Shown: positions 8,464 through 18,834 of the stretch, piece by piece
Layout of the letters: each line of letters starts with the position of its first letter
Position numbering within the stretch: position 1 is the first letter of the stretch
DNA from: Bifiguratus adelaidae
Taxonomy: Eukaryota > Mucoromycota > Endogonomycetes > Endogonales
NCBI GenBank assembly: GCA_002261195.1
Contig: MVBO01000130.1
Coordinates: 1 to 42,326, forward strand
Direction: 5' to 3'
DNA length: 42,326 bases
The notes under the pieces: model-generated
Told to the model about the DNA's origin: nothing
The model's input: only the letters and a program-made list of their open reading frames with translations
Databases searched by the model: none
Position numbers and translations under genes: made by a program

Positions 8464-10518
8464 TTAAAATGTGCGTCCTTGCTGATTGGACACCAACCAA
8501 TCTTCGAAATTTGTCGAAAACATGGAGGTGAACAAGGGCATGTCGAGCATCTCCGCTGACGTTGGTGACACAGAAGATGACATGGAACGCCGTGCTGTTT
8601 GCGGAGCATGCTTTTCCGAGATCTCCTCGCGCAATATCCGAAAGGCTGATAGGGGATGTAGCTTGTAATCGGCAGAGGTTTGCGGCGGCGAGGACTCGCC
8701 AGGTTCGGGTGTCGTGTCTGAGCTTGGCGTAGGCCTAGGTGTAATCGTGCTCGAGGAAGCAGACTTGTTGACGGACAGACCGTGTTTGTGTAGCACCTTT
8801 TCCACCGAGGAAACAAATCGTTTCGTTGTCGGAAACCGCTTGCACATTGTCAACAGGTAGTCCATGTTAATCTCAATTCGTCGCATGGTCTCCATGAGTT
8901 TGTCGTCTGTCACTCGATCCACGGCTATGCGCATGACATACAACAATTGAACTCGCGTGGCCTCATGAGCGGCTATTGGGCTTGCTGATTCATATAACGC
9001 CGATGACCGGTGAAAGAGAGATTGGTCGAAAATATCCGACATGGCATTAGCATGCTCAAAGCACGAATCTTGCGACTGTACCAGGAATTCGACAGGCGCG
9101 GCAATCTCGATGGCTTGCATACTTGAAGTAGGTGGATAGGACAGACCGGGCATCACAATCCGATACAGATCGCAAAAGCACAAGTGATACAGCAGGTGCA
9201 TGTGGAGGATGGCTGAAAGCAGACCCTGCTCTTTTCGGATGTAAATAATGGAGGGTGTAATGAGAAGGTCGGCAGGTAGATTCGATCTCCATAGCGCGAG
9301 GTCAGCAAGGATTTTTGAGAATCCGGATGTCGGACTCCATGGATCCTCGTCTACGTGAAAATGTTTGACGTACACCAACACTCTGTTGCGCAAAGACATG
9401 ATTCGCACAATATGAGCGCGATAGTCCATGTTGCTTGCGGGTGGACTAGCCATATCGACAATGTTGACAAACTTGAGGACCTCTCCCGGTGTAATGGTCT
9501 CGGTGATGCAAGACCGCTGAAACAAGAAATTGTCTTCACTGCAGGGCAACTGTATTTTGATGTCGCCTTCGTTAATGAGCTGTAATTGTCGTACGCCGGA
9601 CGACGTGAACGTGTCAAGCAGATAAAAAGCCCACATAAGGCGTCGGCGGCATTCCTTCTCGGTGCACGTCATGCTCGAATCGACACACAAAACATCGAAG
9701 TCGTATTCGAGGTTGATCTGAAGGGCTTGAGACAACCGAGCGGCCATGCCGGAAAGCAAAAAACATGCTGTAAGTCTTCCAGCGCGAAACTCGTGCTCAT
9801 GCAAAAGTACTACAACCATTAGAGTGCTGACGGATATCCTGTTGATGCAGGCAACCAAAAATGATTGCGCCTCAGTGGCCCAAGTGTTGCCGGTTTCCCA
9901 AAGCTTTGGATCTTCCTCGTGGTTAATTTTGGTCGCGAGAGCACAAATGACGAGCAATAGCATGCGTTCGTCAATGGTCGATCCATAGTCATCGTCCAAG
10001 CGAAGCATAAAGGATGGCTTGTGCAAGAAACCGAATAAACGGCATGGATAGACGTCTCGAAAGAATTTCTCCACAAGTGACCGTACGACCGCTTTCTCGG
10101 GCAAACGTTCGTTGGAAGTGATTGATGGTGGTGATGTTGGCGAAGTATTGAACACAGTCGTCAAGCCGTGCCCGTTCGTTGGGGAGACACTCGGTGCCGA
10201 AAAGTCGTATTGACACTCGAGTTTGTTGTGTTTGCAACGTGCGCATGTTGGCCTTTCCCCAGTGCATTTACGTTTGCGATTCCGACAGTTGATACAGCTG
10301 ATGAGGGTTCGTCGTCGCTTCGTGCCCGCCTGTGTCACTGTCAGTGTTCTCCCCAGCAACTGTTTCACACCGTCAACATCCTTTGCATCGTCGGAGCTCC
10401 GGCGGCACATCTCATTCAGCCGTTGACAGTTTCCACAAACGCCAACGTCGGCATCACACTTCACTTTACGAGCTCTGCACGTCAAACACCCCGTCCGACT
10501 CCGCTTTGTTGTCTCCAT
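8464..10518 (-). CDS. Fungal transcription factor with two tandem Zn2Cys6 clusters
   Basis: Single-exon, 684 residues, uninterrupted. Two complete binuclear zinc clusters sit near the N-terminus with identical spacing, C-x2-C-x6-C-x6-C-x2-C-x6-C: Cys 11, 14, 21, 28, 31, 38 and Cys 75, 78, 85, 92, 95, 102. Both carry the basic loop (RARKVKC and RNRKRKC). The central part resembles the fungal transcription factor middle region, with FFRDVYPCRLFGFLHKPSF and later RRRLMWAFYLLDTF. The C-terminus has a Ser/Thr/Pro-rich stretch. A nuclear regulator is expected. It lies between the dehalogenase-like gene and a sugar porter, so local catabolic control is possible but unproven. Most Gal4-type factors have one cluster, so the duplicated DNA-binding module is unusual. 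Confidence 0.9.
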   Translation of the reverse strand: METTKRSRTGCLTCRARKVKCDADVGVCGNCQRLNEMCRRSSDDAKDVDGVKQLLGRTLTVTQAGTKRRRTLISCINCRNRKRKCTGERPTCARCKHNKLECQYDFSAPSVSPTNGHGLTTVFNTSPTSPPSITSNERLPEKAVVRSLVEKFFRDVYPCRLFGFLHKPSFMLRLDDDYGSTIDERMLLLVICALATKINHEEDPKLWETGNTWATEAQSFLVACINRISVSTLMVVVLLHEHEFRAGRLTACFLLSGMAARLSQALQINLEYDFDVLCVDSSMTCTEKECRRRLMWAFYLLDTFTSSGVRQLQLINEGDIKIQLPCSEDNFLFQRSCITETITPGEVLKFVNIVDMASPPASNMDYRAHIVRIMSLRNRVLVYVKHFHVDEDPWSPTSGFSKILADLALWRSNLPADLLITPSIIYIRKEQGLLSAILHMHLLYHLCFCDLYRIVMPGLSYPPTSSMQAIEIAAPVEFLVQSQDSCFEHANAMSDIFDQSLFHRSSALYESASPIAAHEATRVQLLYVMRIAVDRVTDDKLMETMRRIEINMDYLLTMCKRFPTTKRFVSSVEKVLHKHGLSVNKSASSSTITPRPTPSSDTTPEPGESSPPQTSADYKLHPLSAFRILREEISEKHAPQTARRSMSSSVSPTSAEMLDMPLFTSMFSTNFEDWLVSNQQGRTF

Positions 10519-10770
10519 ACTTCAACAGCGAGAAAATGTCAAATTCCACAAAATGCGGGGAAAAATGCACCAAAGCGCAAGTGTGCGGAAGACACGTGCG
10601 TGGATGGCCATTGTGCCGCGTTGTTGCGCTGATGGGAATTCTTGCATTATTCTCTTCGATTTAATGTCTACAAGTACTAAAGTTTTACGAAAAATCATCG
10701 GCCATTCTTGAGTACGAGAAATACAAACTTTACAACCCTACGGAATCGCGACCACGCTATACAACATACA

Positions 10771-12421
10771 TTACACTTTCTCGTGCACCTTCACATCCTC
10801 AATCTCCTGCACAGTACGCTTTTTATGGTTTCCAGCATACGCGGCTTCCTCAGCTTCCAAGATTTGCCGGCCAATTCCCGTGGATTGGAACTTGTTGGAC
10901 TTGAGCGCCGATATCTTGGCGGCAAACATTTCGTCAATCTCTTCAAGAGAGCGATTCTTCATTTCGGGTACATAGAAGAGGGCAAAGAAGAAGGTGAGGA
11001 TGGAGAAGGCACCATAGATGTAGCCGACTTTGGCCCCAAGGTTGGCATAATGTGCATTGAGCAAATAGGGCAGGGTGAACGTGACAAGGAAGGTGATGAT
11101 GACGGATACGGAGGTGGCAAGGTTCACCGTCTTCTCACGAAGACGATTTGAGGCGACCTCACCCATAATTACGTAACTCAAGGGAGCCCAGGACATGTCA
11201 TAAGACTTGCCAAATAACATGTTTGCCGCGACCAGAACGTTCTTTTGTACTTGATTGGGATGCGGAATGATACCGATACCGCCCAGGACAAACAGCCACA
11301 GAGATACGAAGAAGGATCCGACCAGCAGAATGGGGCGTCTACCAAAGCTATCAATGATAAAACTGACAAGGAGGCTAGCCACCAGACTCGTCGTCGTTCC
11401 AATGACGTTTAGCAAGAAAGGAGATGGATTGTCGATGCCTTATTGCTGATAAAAGATCACCGAGTATTGACTCGCAAAGGCTTGTCCCTGTTTAAAAGAA
11501 AGGACGTAGTATCAGCATGCTGTTCGTACCATCTTTGTATCCACCTACCGTAATCTGTTGACAGGCCATAGCACCCACGGCAATCAGCGTTCGTCTTCTA
11601 TTGGCGCCTTTAAATAAATCTTTCCAGGGACCACTTTGCTGTTGCTCAGCCATGGCTTTGGCCATCAACCGTAGCTCATACTCTACCTCCTCTACCGTTG
11701 TGCCTTTAGGACGTATAGACAAGAGAGCACCGACGGCTTCCTCTTTCCGACCTTGCGACAATAGCCACCGAGGAGATTCTGGCACGAAAGGGTATCCGAT
11801 CAAGATGACGACTGGAATGATAAATTGAAGGCCGGTAGGAATAAGCCAGGCAGCACGGGTAGGCATTGCTTGGGTAGCGTTGGTGATGACACTACCAAGC
11901 ACTTGCCCAACTCCAATCCATAGTTGCAAAGTGGCAGTAATAGCACCGCGAAGCTCGGCTGGAGCAGTCTCGGATTGATAGGCGGGTACAACACCGATGG
12001 TTATACCTGTGGAAAGGTAGCAGAGGATCCGACCGATCGTAAACTGCGCCGCAGTGGTTGTGGCGCATTGGAGAATCACACCAATGATACTGATGATAGC
12101 AATAGCGAACATGGCAGGTTTGCGTCCGTATCGAGCCATGAGAGGACCACACATGAGTGTGCCAATGAACTTGCCCAGAAAAGGTGTCGAGTTCATGATG
12201 GAGGAAAGGTAGGGAGCAATGATATACCGGTGTTGGAGGTCATTATAGACACCAAACTCGACGTCAAAGGATGCCATGCCTTGTATAGAAGCAAATAATG
12301 AGGTGTCGTATCCAAAATTGAAGGCGGACATGGACATGTAGAGGACGCTCCAAGTCAGCATGGGCGTGAAGAGATACCTCTTCTGCCATAGTAAGAATGG
12401 TAGGACCATGATGCTGAACAA
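10771..12421 (-). pseudogene. MFS sugar porter with in-frame stop in the middle of the protein
   Basis: Exons 12421-11549 and 11487-10771 with a 61-nt intron (GTAGGT...AACAG), for a 529-codon frame of typical length. Sugar-porter marks: NFGYDTSLFASIQG in helix 1, GPLMARYGRKPAM after helix 2, PAELRGAI before helix 5, VPESPRWLLSQGRKEEA before the central loop, CQQITGQAFASQYSVIFYQ in helix 7, and FGRRPILL in the C-terminal half. An in-frame TAA at 11440-11442 falls right after FYQQ and before GIDNPS. The frame then continues to a normal end, with VPEMKNRSLEEIDEMF before the tail. Alternative splicing that skips the stop would remove conserved helix 7. It is divergent from the arylsulfatase. Substrate not determinable. 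Recent inactivation or base error is most likely. Confidence 0.75.
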
Positions 12422-12762
12422 GTCGTCAGACGGTCATCATATTATAGGAATCATCGTGCGGTCCGACTTCCGCCTCTACCTTTCCCCTTTAGCGACTCCT
12501 TTCCCGCACAGTTATTAGGGTGGGAATGGCGTGCTAAGTTGGATCAATGGTGAGAAGAGTGCAAAGATCCCAAATTTTGGAACGCGTGGAGTTACCTTCC
12601 TTTTTCGGATAGATTTGACACCCCACGCCATCGCGCGGTGACAATGCCGCCATCAACATTGCTGCCGCGTGACGGGGCGGAGCGAGATGCGCTTCATATC
12701 CGCCTCGGTGAACGGCTTGTATAAAGCTTCTGCGTCACTTTCTGAGCACGTTATTCACATCC
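12422..12762. promoter_or_regulatory. divergent promoter region of sugar porter and arylsulfatase
   Basis: This 341-bp stretch lies between the two divergent start codons. A TATAAA at 12720-12725 lies 38 bp before the arylsulfatase ATG and is a plausible TATA box for that gene. No regulator site was identified. Confidence 0.45.
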
Positions 12763-14496
12763 ATGACCACCAAGCCCAACTTTCTCGTCATTGTCGCCGA
12801 TGACCTTGGCTTTTCCGATGTGGGCTGCTTTGGTTCGGAGATCACAACACCCCACCTAGATGCCTTGGGAAGACAGGGTGTTCGGTTCACCGACTTTCAC
12901 GCAGCTGCAGCATGCTCACCCACACGCTTGATGCTCATGAGTGGAACCGATCATCACTTGACGGGACTCGGTCAACTGGTGGAGTTTATAAGCAGGAGTC
13001 CTGCTCATCAAGGCAAGCCTGGTCACGAAGGTTACCTAACCGAGAACATTGCTACACTTCCCGAGGTTCTACGCGACGGAGGATATCACACCTTGATGTC
13101 TGGCAAATGGCATCTTGGCCTCCGTCCCGAGTACGCGCCTTGCTCGCGTGGTTTCACAAAGTCGTTCTCTCTTCTCCCTGGTTGTGCCAATCACTATGGT
13201 TGGGAGCCGCAGTTGGAAGATCCAAACGATCAACCCAAGTTTATGGAGACGGCGGTCAGTGCTTTGCACATTGAAGACAACGAATACGTGGACAATTCCA
13301 AGCTTCCCGAAGACTTTTACTCTTCCGATTACTACACCGACAGACTGTTGGAGTTTATCGATCGTCGACCGGAGGGCAAGCCCTTCTTTGCCTATCTGCC
13401 TTTCTCTGCTCCGCACTGGCCTCTGCAAGCACCTGAGGAGAACATGCTGCCATACCGGGGTATTTACAGTGATGGCCCGGATGCTCTGCGAGCCAAACGA
13501 TTGCAAGGTCTCATCAACGAAGGTCTGACGACGCCCGATGTCGTACCGCATCCGGTACAAGCACCAGGGGTCCCCGAATGGAAAACCATGGATGAAGACA
13601 CACGTGCCAAGTCGGCTCGAGCTATGGAAGCCTTTGCGGGTATGGTCGATCGCATGGACTACAACATTGGCCGAGTGGTCGAGTATCTAAAGGAAAACAG
13701 CCTGTACGACAATACACTCATCCTGTTCATGTCTGATAATGGCGCAGAAGGTGCATCATTCGAGGCTCTTCCTGTACTTGGCGACGAGGTGATGGCTCAT
13801 ATTGAGAAATACTACGACAACTCGTTGGAGAATATTGGCCGCAAGGACAGCTACGTATGGTATGGGGCTCGGTGGGCACAGGCGGCCACGGCGCCATCCA
13901 GGTTGTACAAGATGTTCTCCACTGAAGGAGGCGTGTGCGTGCCTCTCATCATGAAACCGTTAGGTTCCTCGCAGCCCTCTATCTGCCAGGAATTTTGTAC
14001 GGTGATGGACATCATGCCAACACTGCTGGAATTGGCTGGTATCGACAAGCCTGGAGAGGTCTATAATGGACGTCCGGTCGCCAGCATGCGTGGATCGTCA
14101 TGGGTGCCGTATTTCTCGGGCAAATCCTCTCAAATTCACGACGACAACTACGTGATCGGATGGGAGCTGGTAGGCCAAGCTGCTCTTCGCAAGGGTCCAT
14201 GGAAGATCAATTTCGTGGCTAATCCCTTTGGTCCCGAGAACTGGCAATTGTACAATCTTAAAGAAGATCCAGGTGAAACGAATGATTTGGCCAAGCAGTA
14301 CCCGGAGAAACTCAAGGAATTGATCAAGCATTGGGAAGATTATGCTCTTGAGACTGGTGTGGTGGGATTGCGTCCAGATTTGGGCACGATCGTTATCCGA
14401 GACGAGATGGAGGATCCAACCAAATGGATGAAGTACGACACCAGCTCCGCTCTATCCCGTAGCCTCAGAAGTAAAAATATTGCAACATTAGCATAG
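12763..14496 (+). CDS. Arylsulfatase, bacterial AtsA-like type
   Basis: Single-exon, 577 residues, uninterrupted. It hydrolyses sulfate esters. Metal-site start FLVIVADDLGFSDVG (Asp13, Asp14), sulfatase signature CSPTR at 51-55 with Cys51 expected to become formylglycine, second signature SGKWHLG, and metal ligands in LFMSDNGAEG. From memory, the order and wording of blocks (TDHHLTGLGQL, FSLLPGCANHYG, FFAYLPFSAPHWPLQAPEE) closely resemble Pseudomonas-type AtsA. There is no N-terminal signal peptide, so the enzyme is probably intracellular and would need a cellular formylglycine-generating activity. Divergent from a sugar porter, which hints at uptake plus desulfation for sulfur or carbon scavenging. 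The intronless gene and bacterial-like sequence suggest old horizontal transfer. Confidence 0.93.
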   Translation: MTTKPNFLVIVADDLGFSDVGCFGSEITTPHLDALGRQGVRFTDFHAAAACSPTRLMLMSGTDHHLTGLGQLVEFISRSPAHQGKPGHEGYLTENIATLPEVLRDGGYHTLMSGKWHLGLRPEYAPCSRGFTKSFSLLPGCANHYGWEPQLEDPNDQPKFMETAVSALHIEDNEYVDNSKLPEDFYSSDYYTDRLLEFIDRRPEGKPFFAYLPFSAPHWPLQAPEENMLPYRGIYSDGPDALRAKRLQGLINEGLTTPDVVPHPVQAPGVPEWKTMDEDTRAKSARAMEAFAGMVDRMDYNIGRVVEYLKENSLYDNTLILFMSDNGAEGASFEALPVLGDEVMAHIEKYYDNSLENIGRKDSYVWYGARWAQAATAPSRLYKMFSTEGGVCVPLIMKPLGSSQPSICQEFCTVMDIMPTLLELAGIDKPGEVYNGRPVASMRGSSWVPYFSGKSSQIHDDNYVIGWELVGQAALRKGPWKINFVANPFGPENWQLYNLKEDPGETNDLAKQYPEKLKELIKHWEDYALETGVVGLRPDLGTIVIRDEMEDPTKWMKYDTSSALSRSLRSKNIATLA

Positions 14497-14647
14497 GTTT
14501 AAGTAATGAATCTCATCGCTTGTACATGGCATTTTGCTGTTCTTATGGTATATGATTAAACTATATCTACACGAAAAGCAACGATTTGTTACAATACCAA
14601 GAAACGTGGCCTGACGTTTGCACACAATCTCGATCCTCCATCAATCA

Positions 14648-17600
14648 TCATTTTACGCCAACTGCCGGTAAAAGATCAAGGTACATCCTTGACCCACACT
14701 TCGATCGTCGCGATGCAAAGTACTGCTCCTCGGTACATTCCTCATTTGCTCTTTCTGAGTCGCTGTCCGAGTGCGCATGAGCGTAGGTCGCGACGACAAC
14801 GTCTCCACTCAGACTCAGAATTGCGTAACCTTGGTTTTTCACATTTTCCTCAATGTACGTCTGATCGACATGATATCCGACGATGGCATTTCCTCCAAGT
14901 GCAGCAATGTGTGCTCTCGCAACCGATTGCACCTCCATCAGGAATTGGTTTGCAAAGGAGCCAATACCGCCCGTGAAACTGTCATGCGTGACATGAGCCT
15001 CCTTGACGAAATGAAGCGACAATCGGCCAAGATATCGATCGATGCTTGCTCCAGGAATGTGAGATAGAGGTGTAATGTCGACAAATAATGGCGGTTCGCT
15101 GAGGTAGGTGGTAGGATTGGCTTCTGTGAGATTGATTGCCGAAGGCGATTGCTCGGTTATCTTTGCACCGGACGCGGTGAGATTATTTTTGATTGATCCG
15201 TTCCGCCTGAGGTTACTCTTATCATTCGGTACACCTAATTTCATCGTGTTGAACGTCATTGATAAGAGGTTGCCGATGCTTGGTAGAGACGGCCGTGCAC
15301 GGCGGCCTAGGTTGCCGTTTTTGTTTGTGAACGTACGGCGAAAAGCGACCAGACTGGCGCCATTCGCCTTCCGTACAAAAGGACTCTCAAACTTGAACTC
15401 GCCGTTCTGCCAACCTTCGCGCATGTTGCTGTTTCCAAGATCCGTTTGCCTAGACGTGTCGGCGTCCACGTCCACTTTGCTCAATGCCGCCTGCGGTTCT
15501 TCTATGCGCACTTTTCCGAGCGCAATGCCCGTCATGCGGATTTGGATGTCATTATCATTAGGTAATTGTATATCGTATTCAATGCCGCTAAAGACGCAGC
15601 TTTCAAAGTAGCTTAATTTTAGTCGGAGCTCTTCGTAAAGGCTTCGAAAGACGGATGCAAGTTGTCGGTTAGGGTGATGTGAGGAGGCATTGATCTCAGT
15701 TTGTTTGACCATCGTGATCAAGTGCATATCATCTGGTAGCTTATCCGGGTCGCTGCTGGTTTCAGAACTAGTATCGTCATCCTTCTTGTTGACATACCGT
15801 GACTGAAGGCCGGCGAAATAAACGTGCTTCGGCAAAAAGTCCGTGTTACACAGTGTAAAGTCTTCGGCCCAGACAGGATCCAAAAGTACAGCAATAAGGT
15901 CTTCGTCCGTATCATCGTCGACCTGCACGATCGCATTGTGCTGGTATTGATCAGCATCTAGCTCGGAACTATCATCGCTGGAATCGTCGCTACTAGTTTC
16001 ATTGACAGAAGCGCCGTCCTCATCCGTGCCTTCCTCAATGTCTGCTAGCTCACGCTGCGCTCGAAATTCCTTATCCAAGAGCTCTCGATTCCTTTCGGAT
16101 AGATCCATAATCTTTTGCTGCATCTGCAAAAGCTTTGCATCCTCCTCGTCAACGACTTCAATGTTTCTTGCAATCCGAAGGGCTGGTGGTGTCGGTAGTG
16201 CGCTCAAATAGCTTGCCGTTCCACATGCATAGCCCACAATGAGACTCTCGCCAACAGCGAGGTGGAATTTAAGGCCAAAGATCGAATTGAGACCTTGAAT
16301 TTTGAGCTTGTAAAGGAGTTGGCGATGCAAGTCGTATTCGATAAAAGGTACAGCATCGCTAACAATGCCAGCGTTTGTCTCGCCTTCTTTCCGTTTTTTC
16401 GGTCGGCAGACATGAGCTTCAACAAAAGCGGGTGATCCAACCGTTTCGAGTTCAAGAGGCGTTTCGATTGTTGCCAGTAGCATCTCCGCCACGTACTTAT
16501 TTTTACAACAGCCACATCGCACAAAGCCCATCGAAAATGGTGACGACCGTCGAGAGTACGGAATGTGACACATCCGACATCTCAACGGTTCTTCTTTGGC
16601 AGCGCTCTGCTGATGACGCAGCTTTTCGCTCGGCGTCGGGCCGACAGTAGACCTCGTCGCTGTATGCGTCAGGTTATTCTCCTCTGTCCATGACATTGGC
16701 TCTCCCGTGCGGATGGACGTGCTGTCGGCCGTGGAAACATCGTCGGCATTAGACGCCATCTGCGGTGTGAAAAGAGACATGTCAATTATAGCAGCTGTAC
16801 CGTTGGCTGAAAGGACGCATAGCTCGTCATTGATAGTCGTCGTCTCTGAATAACCAATGACATGAGGGCACCCAAGGGATCGAGCATGACTTTTGATCTC
16901 TTCGCGTAGCTCATCCCACCATGTATCTCGAACCTCTTCCTCGTCATCCTCGATTAATTTGACGGAGCGAGCAGACACGATCCCACCGAGATGAAGGACG
17001 CTGCCTTGAGGAAAGTCTCGTATAGTCAGGATTTGCTCGTCGAGTAAATGATAGTCGTGTCCCCTTCGATGCTGAACCGAATTTGCAGCAGATATGGTGG
17101 TAGAGTCAAGGGAGCTTTGACGTGGTTTGTGTGGGAATGGGATAGGAGCGAGAGGTGTGGGCGGCGATTCACTGCTGACCGAAGACTTGCTGTCGCTGTC
17201 ATCTTTCGACGTGGTTTTAGCCTGCATCTCATTGACCATATAAACCGCATCACTGTCCTCCTTCGAGGGTGAAACTTGGGCACGAACAGGCGTGGCGCTA
17301 TCGTTGTCAGAGACCGGGGACGCGATATCAGTGTCCTGTTTACTTTCGCTATCGGAAGACGTATCGGACGACATATCGTATTCGGATATTGGAATCAATT
17401 TGACCGCCGTCCCTATGGCTCTAGCCGTGATGGATCGCTCTTCGTTTTCCAGATCAAAGCATTGCTTATAGCCGACAATTGCATTTCCACCCAATTGAAG
17501 AACTTTTTGACCCACCAACCTTCTCAAATTGCCCGCAAGTCGAAAGAAGAGCCTTTGTCGGGACTCATTGCTCACACGCGGGCTTCGAAACGAGTCTGAC

Positions 17601-18262
17601 CAATGGTATTCTGGATCATCCTCGGTGAGCAGGTCGTCTACGAGGCCAAACATGGCGGTCACATTGAAGCCAGGTGGAGGACACCCTGAGTGGAATCATG
17701 AGCCCTTGGCGAAGAACAGAGCTGGATGCTAGGTATTAAGCGATCTCTTACCTGTCGAGAAGAACTGGACGCCAGCAGAGCTCTCCTTGAAAGGATTCAC
17801 GTCTCCAAAGAATTGAAGCTTGACAGACGCATTAATCTCACCTTGCATCTCTCTAAGCGTATCATATATGGGAAACCACCCAGACGTCTGGCCAAGCGAC
17901 GCCCATGTAAGCAAGGGATTGAGATCTAATATCACGGCGCCGATCATATCATTAATGATCCGGTCATAGTCGAAGACGCGGATCTCTAGTGGCTCATTCT
18001 GAAGATCAGCATCATCAGACACCTCGAAACGAAAGTCCTATTTGACAACCGCGTGAGCCTTACGTGATGCGAGCCCTGGTCGCGTCTCTTGTCCACCAAC
18101 CTCATTCCAAACGGGATTCAACGTTTTACGAGCAATACCCGTTCGCTGCGGCTCAAAGTCACCGAACTTCACTTCCACATACGCATCAGTCAGTTCGGAT
18201 GACCTATCCATGACGGGCAAGTCTCGTGCCGCGTTGATTTTGACCTTGAGAACGCATGGCAT
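14648..18262 (-). CDS. C2CD5/CDP138-like C2-domain protein
   Basis: Exons 18262-18101, 18037-17752 and 17685-14648; introns of 63 nt (GTTGGT...ATAG) and 66 nt (GTAAGA...CTCAG). About 1,161 residues against about 1,000 in human C2CD5. The N-terminal C2 domain begins MPCVLKVKINAARDLPVMDR, with LTDAYVEVKFGD, NPVWNEDFRFEV and GWFPIYDTLREMQGEINA. The family continues with DDPEYHWSDSFRSPRVSNES and RQKLF-like text. The signature GGNAIVGY occurs near the N-terminal core (GGNAIVGYKQCFDLE) and again near the C-terminus (ALGGNAIVGYHVDQTY). The middle is acidic and Ser-rich. The ATG at 18260-18262 matches the family start. Animal C2CD5 binds Ca2+ and phospholipids and acts in vesicle insertion; the role in fungi is unknown. 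Confidence 0.87.
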
Positions 18263-18834
18263 CTCACTCAAGCCAAAGGGCCAATCGAAATGCTTGAAAT
18301 TGAAACAATGGAAGAGCGCAAGAGAAGAGGAATGATCAAGTGTAAGGAAATCTAGAGGATGATGCGGAGAAGGGCTGGTGAAGAGTGCGCAATGGCATTA
18401 GTTACTATCGTCCAATGTTATTTTCAAAGACTAGGAAAGGAGATTGGTGGTGCAGTGTTCTATCCCAGTCATTGTTGTGCCTTGCGGATGGCACCTAAGC
18501 TTGTCTGTCATGTTTTGAGTGCAAACCTTAAGCTATAGCCATTGGAAATCGTTACTGATCACCCTTCCGACCCATGCCCATGCAAATTGGCGCGTGCATT
18601 CGGCAAGAGCAAGGGCCCAAGCTCCGGACTTGTGTCACCGATACCAGACCACAAGAGAATTACGCTCGCAAGTCGATAATCAAAATCCAATTCGGCGATG
18701 CTAAGGTGACACAAGGCCGATCGGGCATTGTTGTTACACAAGCGCCGGTCAACTGGCTGACGACTAAAGCTTGACGTTTCACACGGCTCCGCTCTTTCGC
18801 TTTTCCTCTGCCTTGGCGACGGACGTTGTCAAAT
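18263..18834. other. divergent intergenic region, C2CD5-like to kelch-like gene
   Basis: 572 bp between divergent starts. Only short ORFs without recognisable motifs. Presumed promoters for both genes; no specific site called. Confidence 0.5.

Noticed and set aside
11440-11548. A longer intron in the sugar porter that would remove the TAA
   Set aside because: A donor at about 11544 with acceptor after TAAG would delete conserved helix 7 (GQAFASQYSVIFYQ), so the stop is better read as a lesion.
13069-13560. 163-codon minus-strand ORF inside the arylsulfatase gene
   Set aside because: It lies wholly antisense to a strongly conserved coding region and shows no family features of its own.
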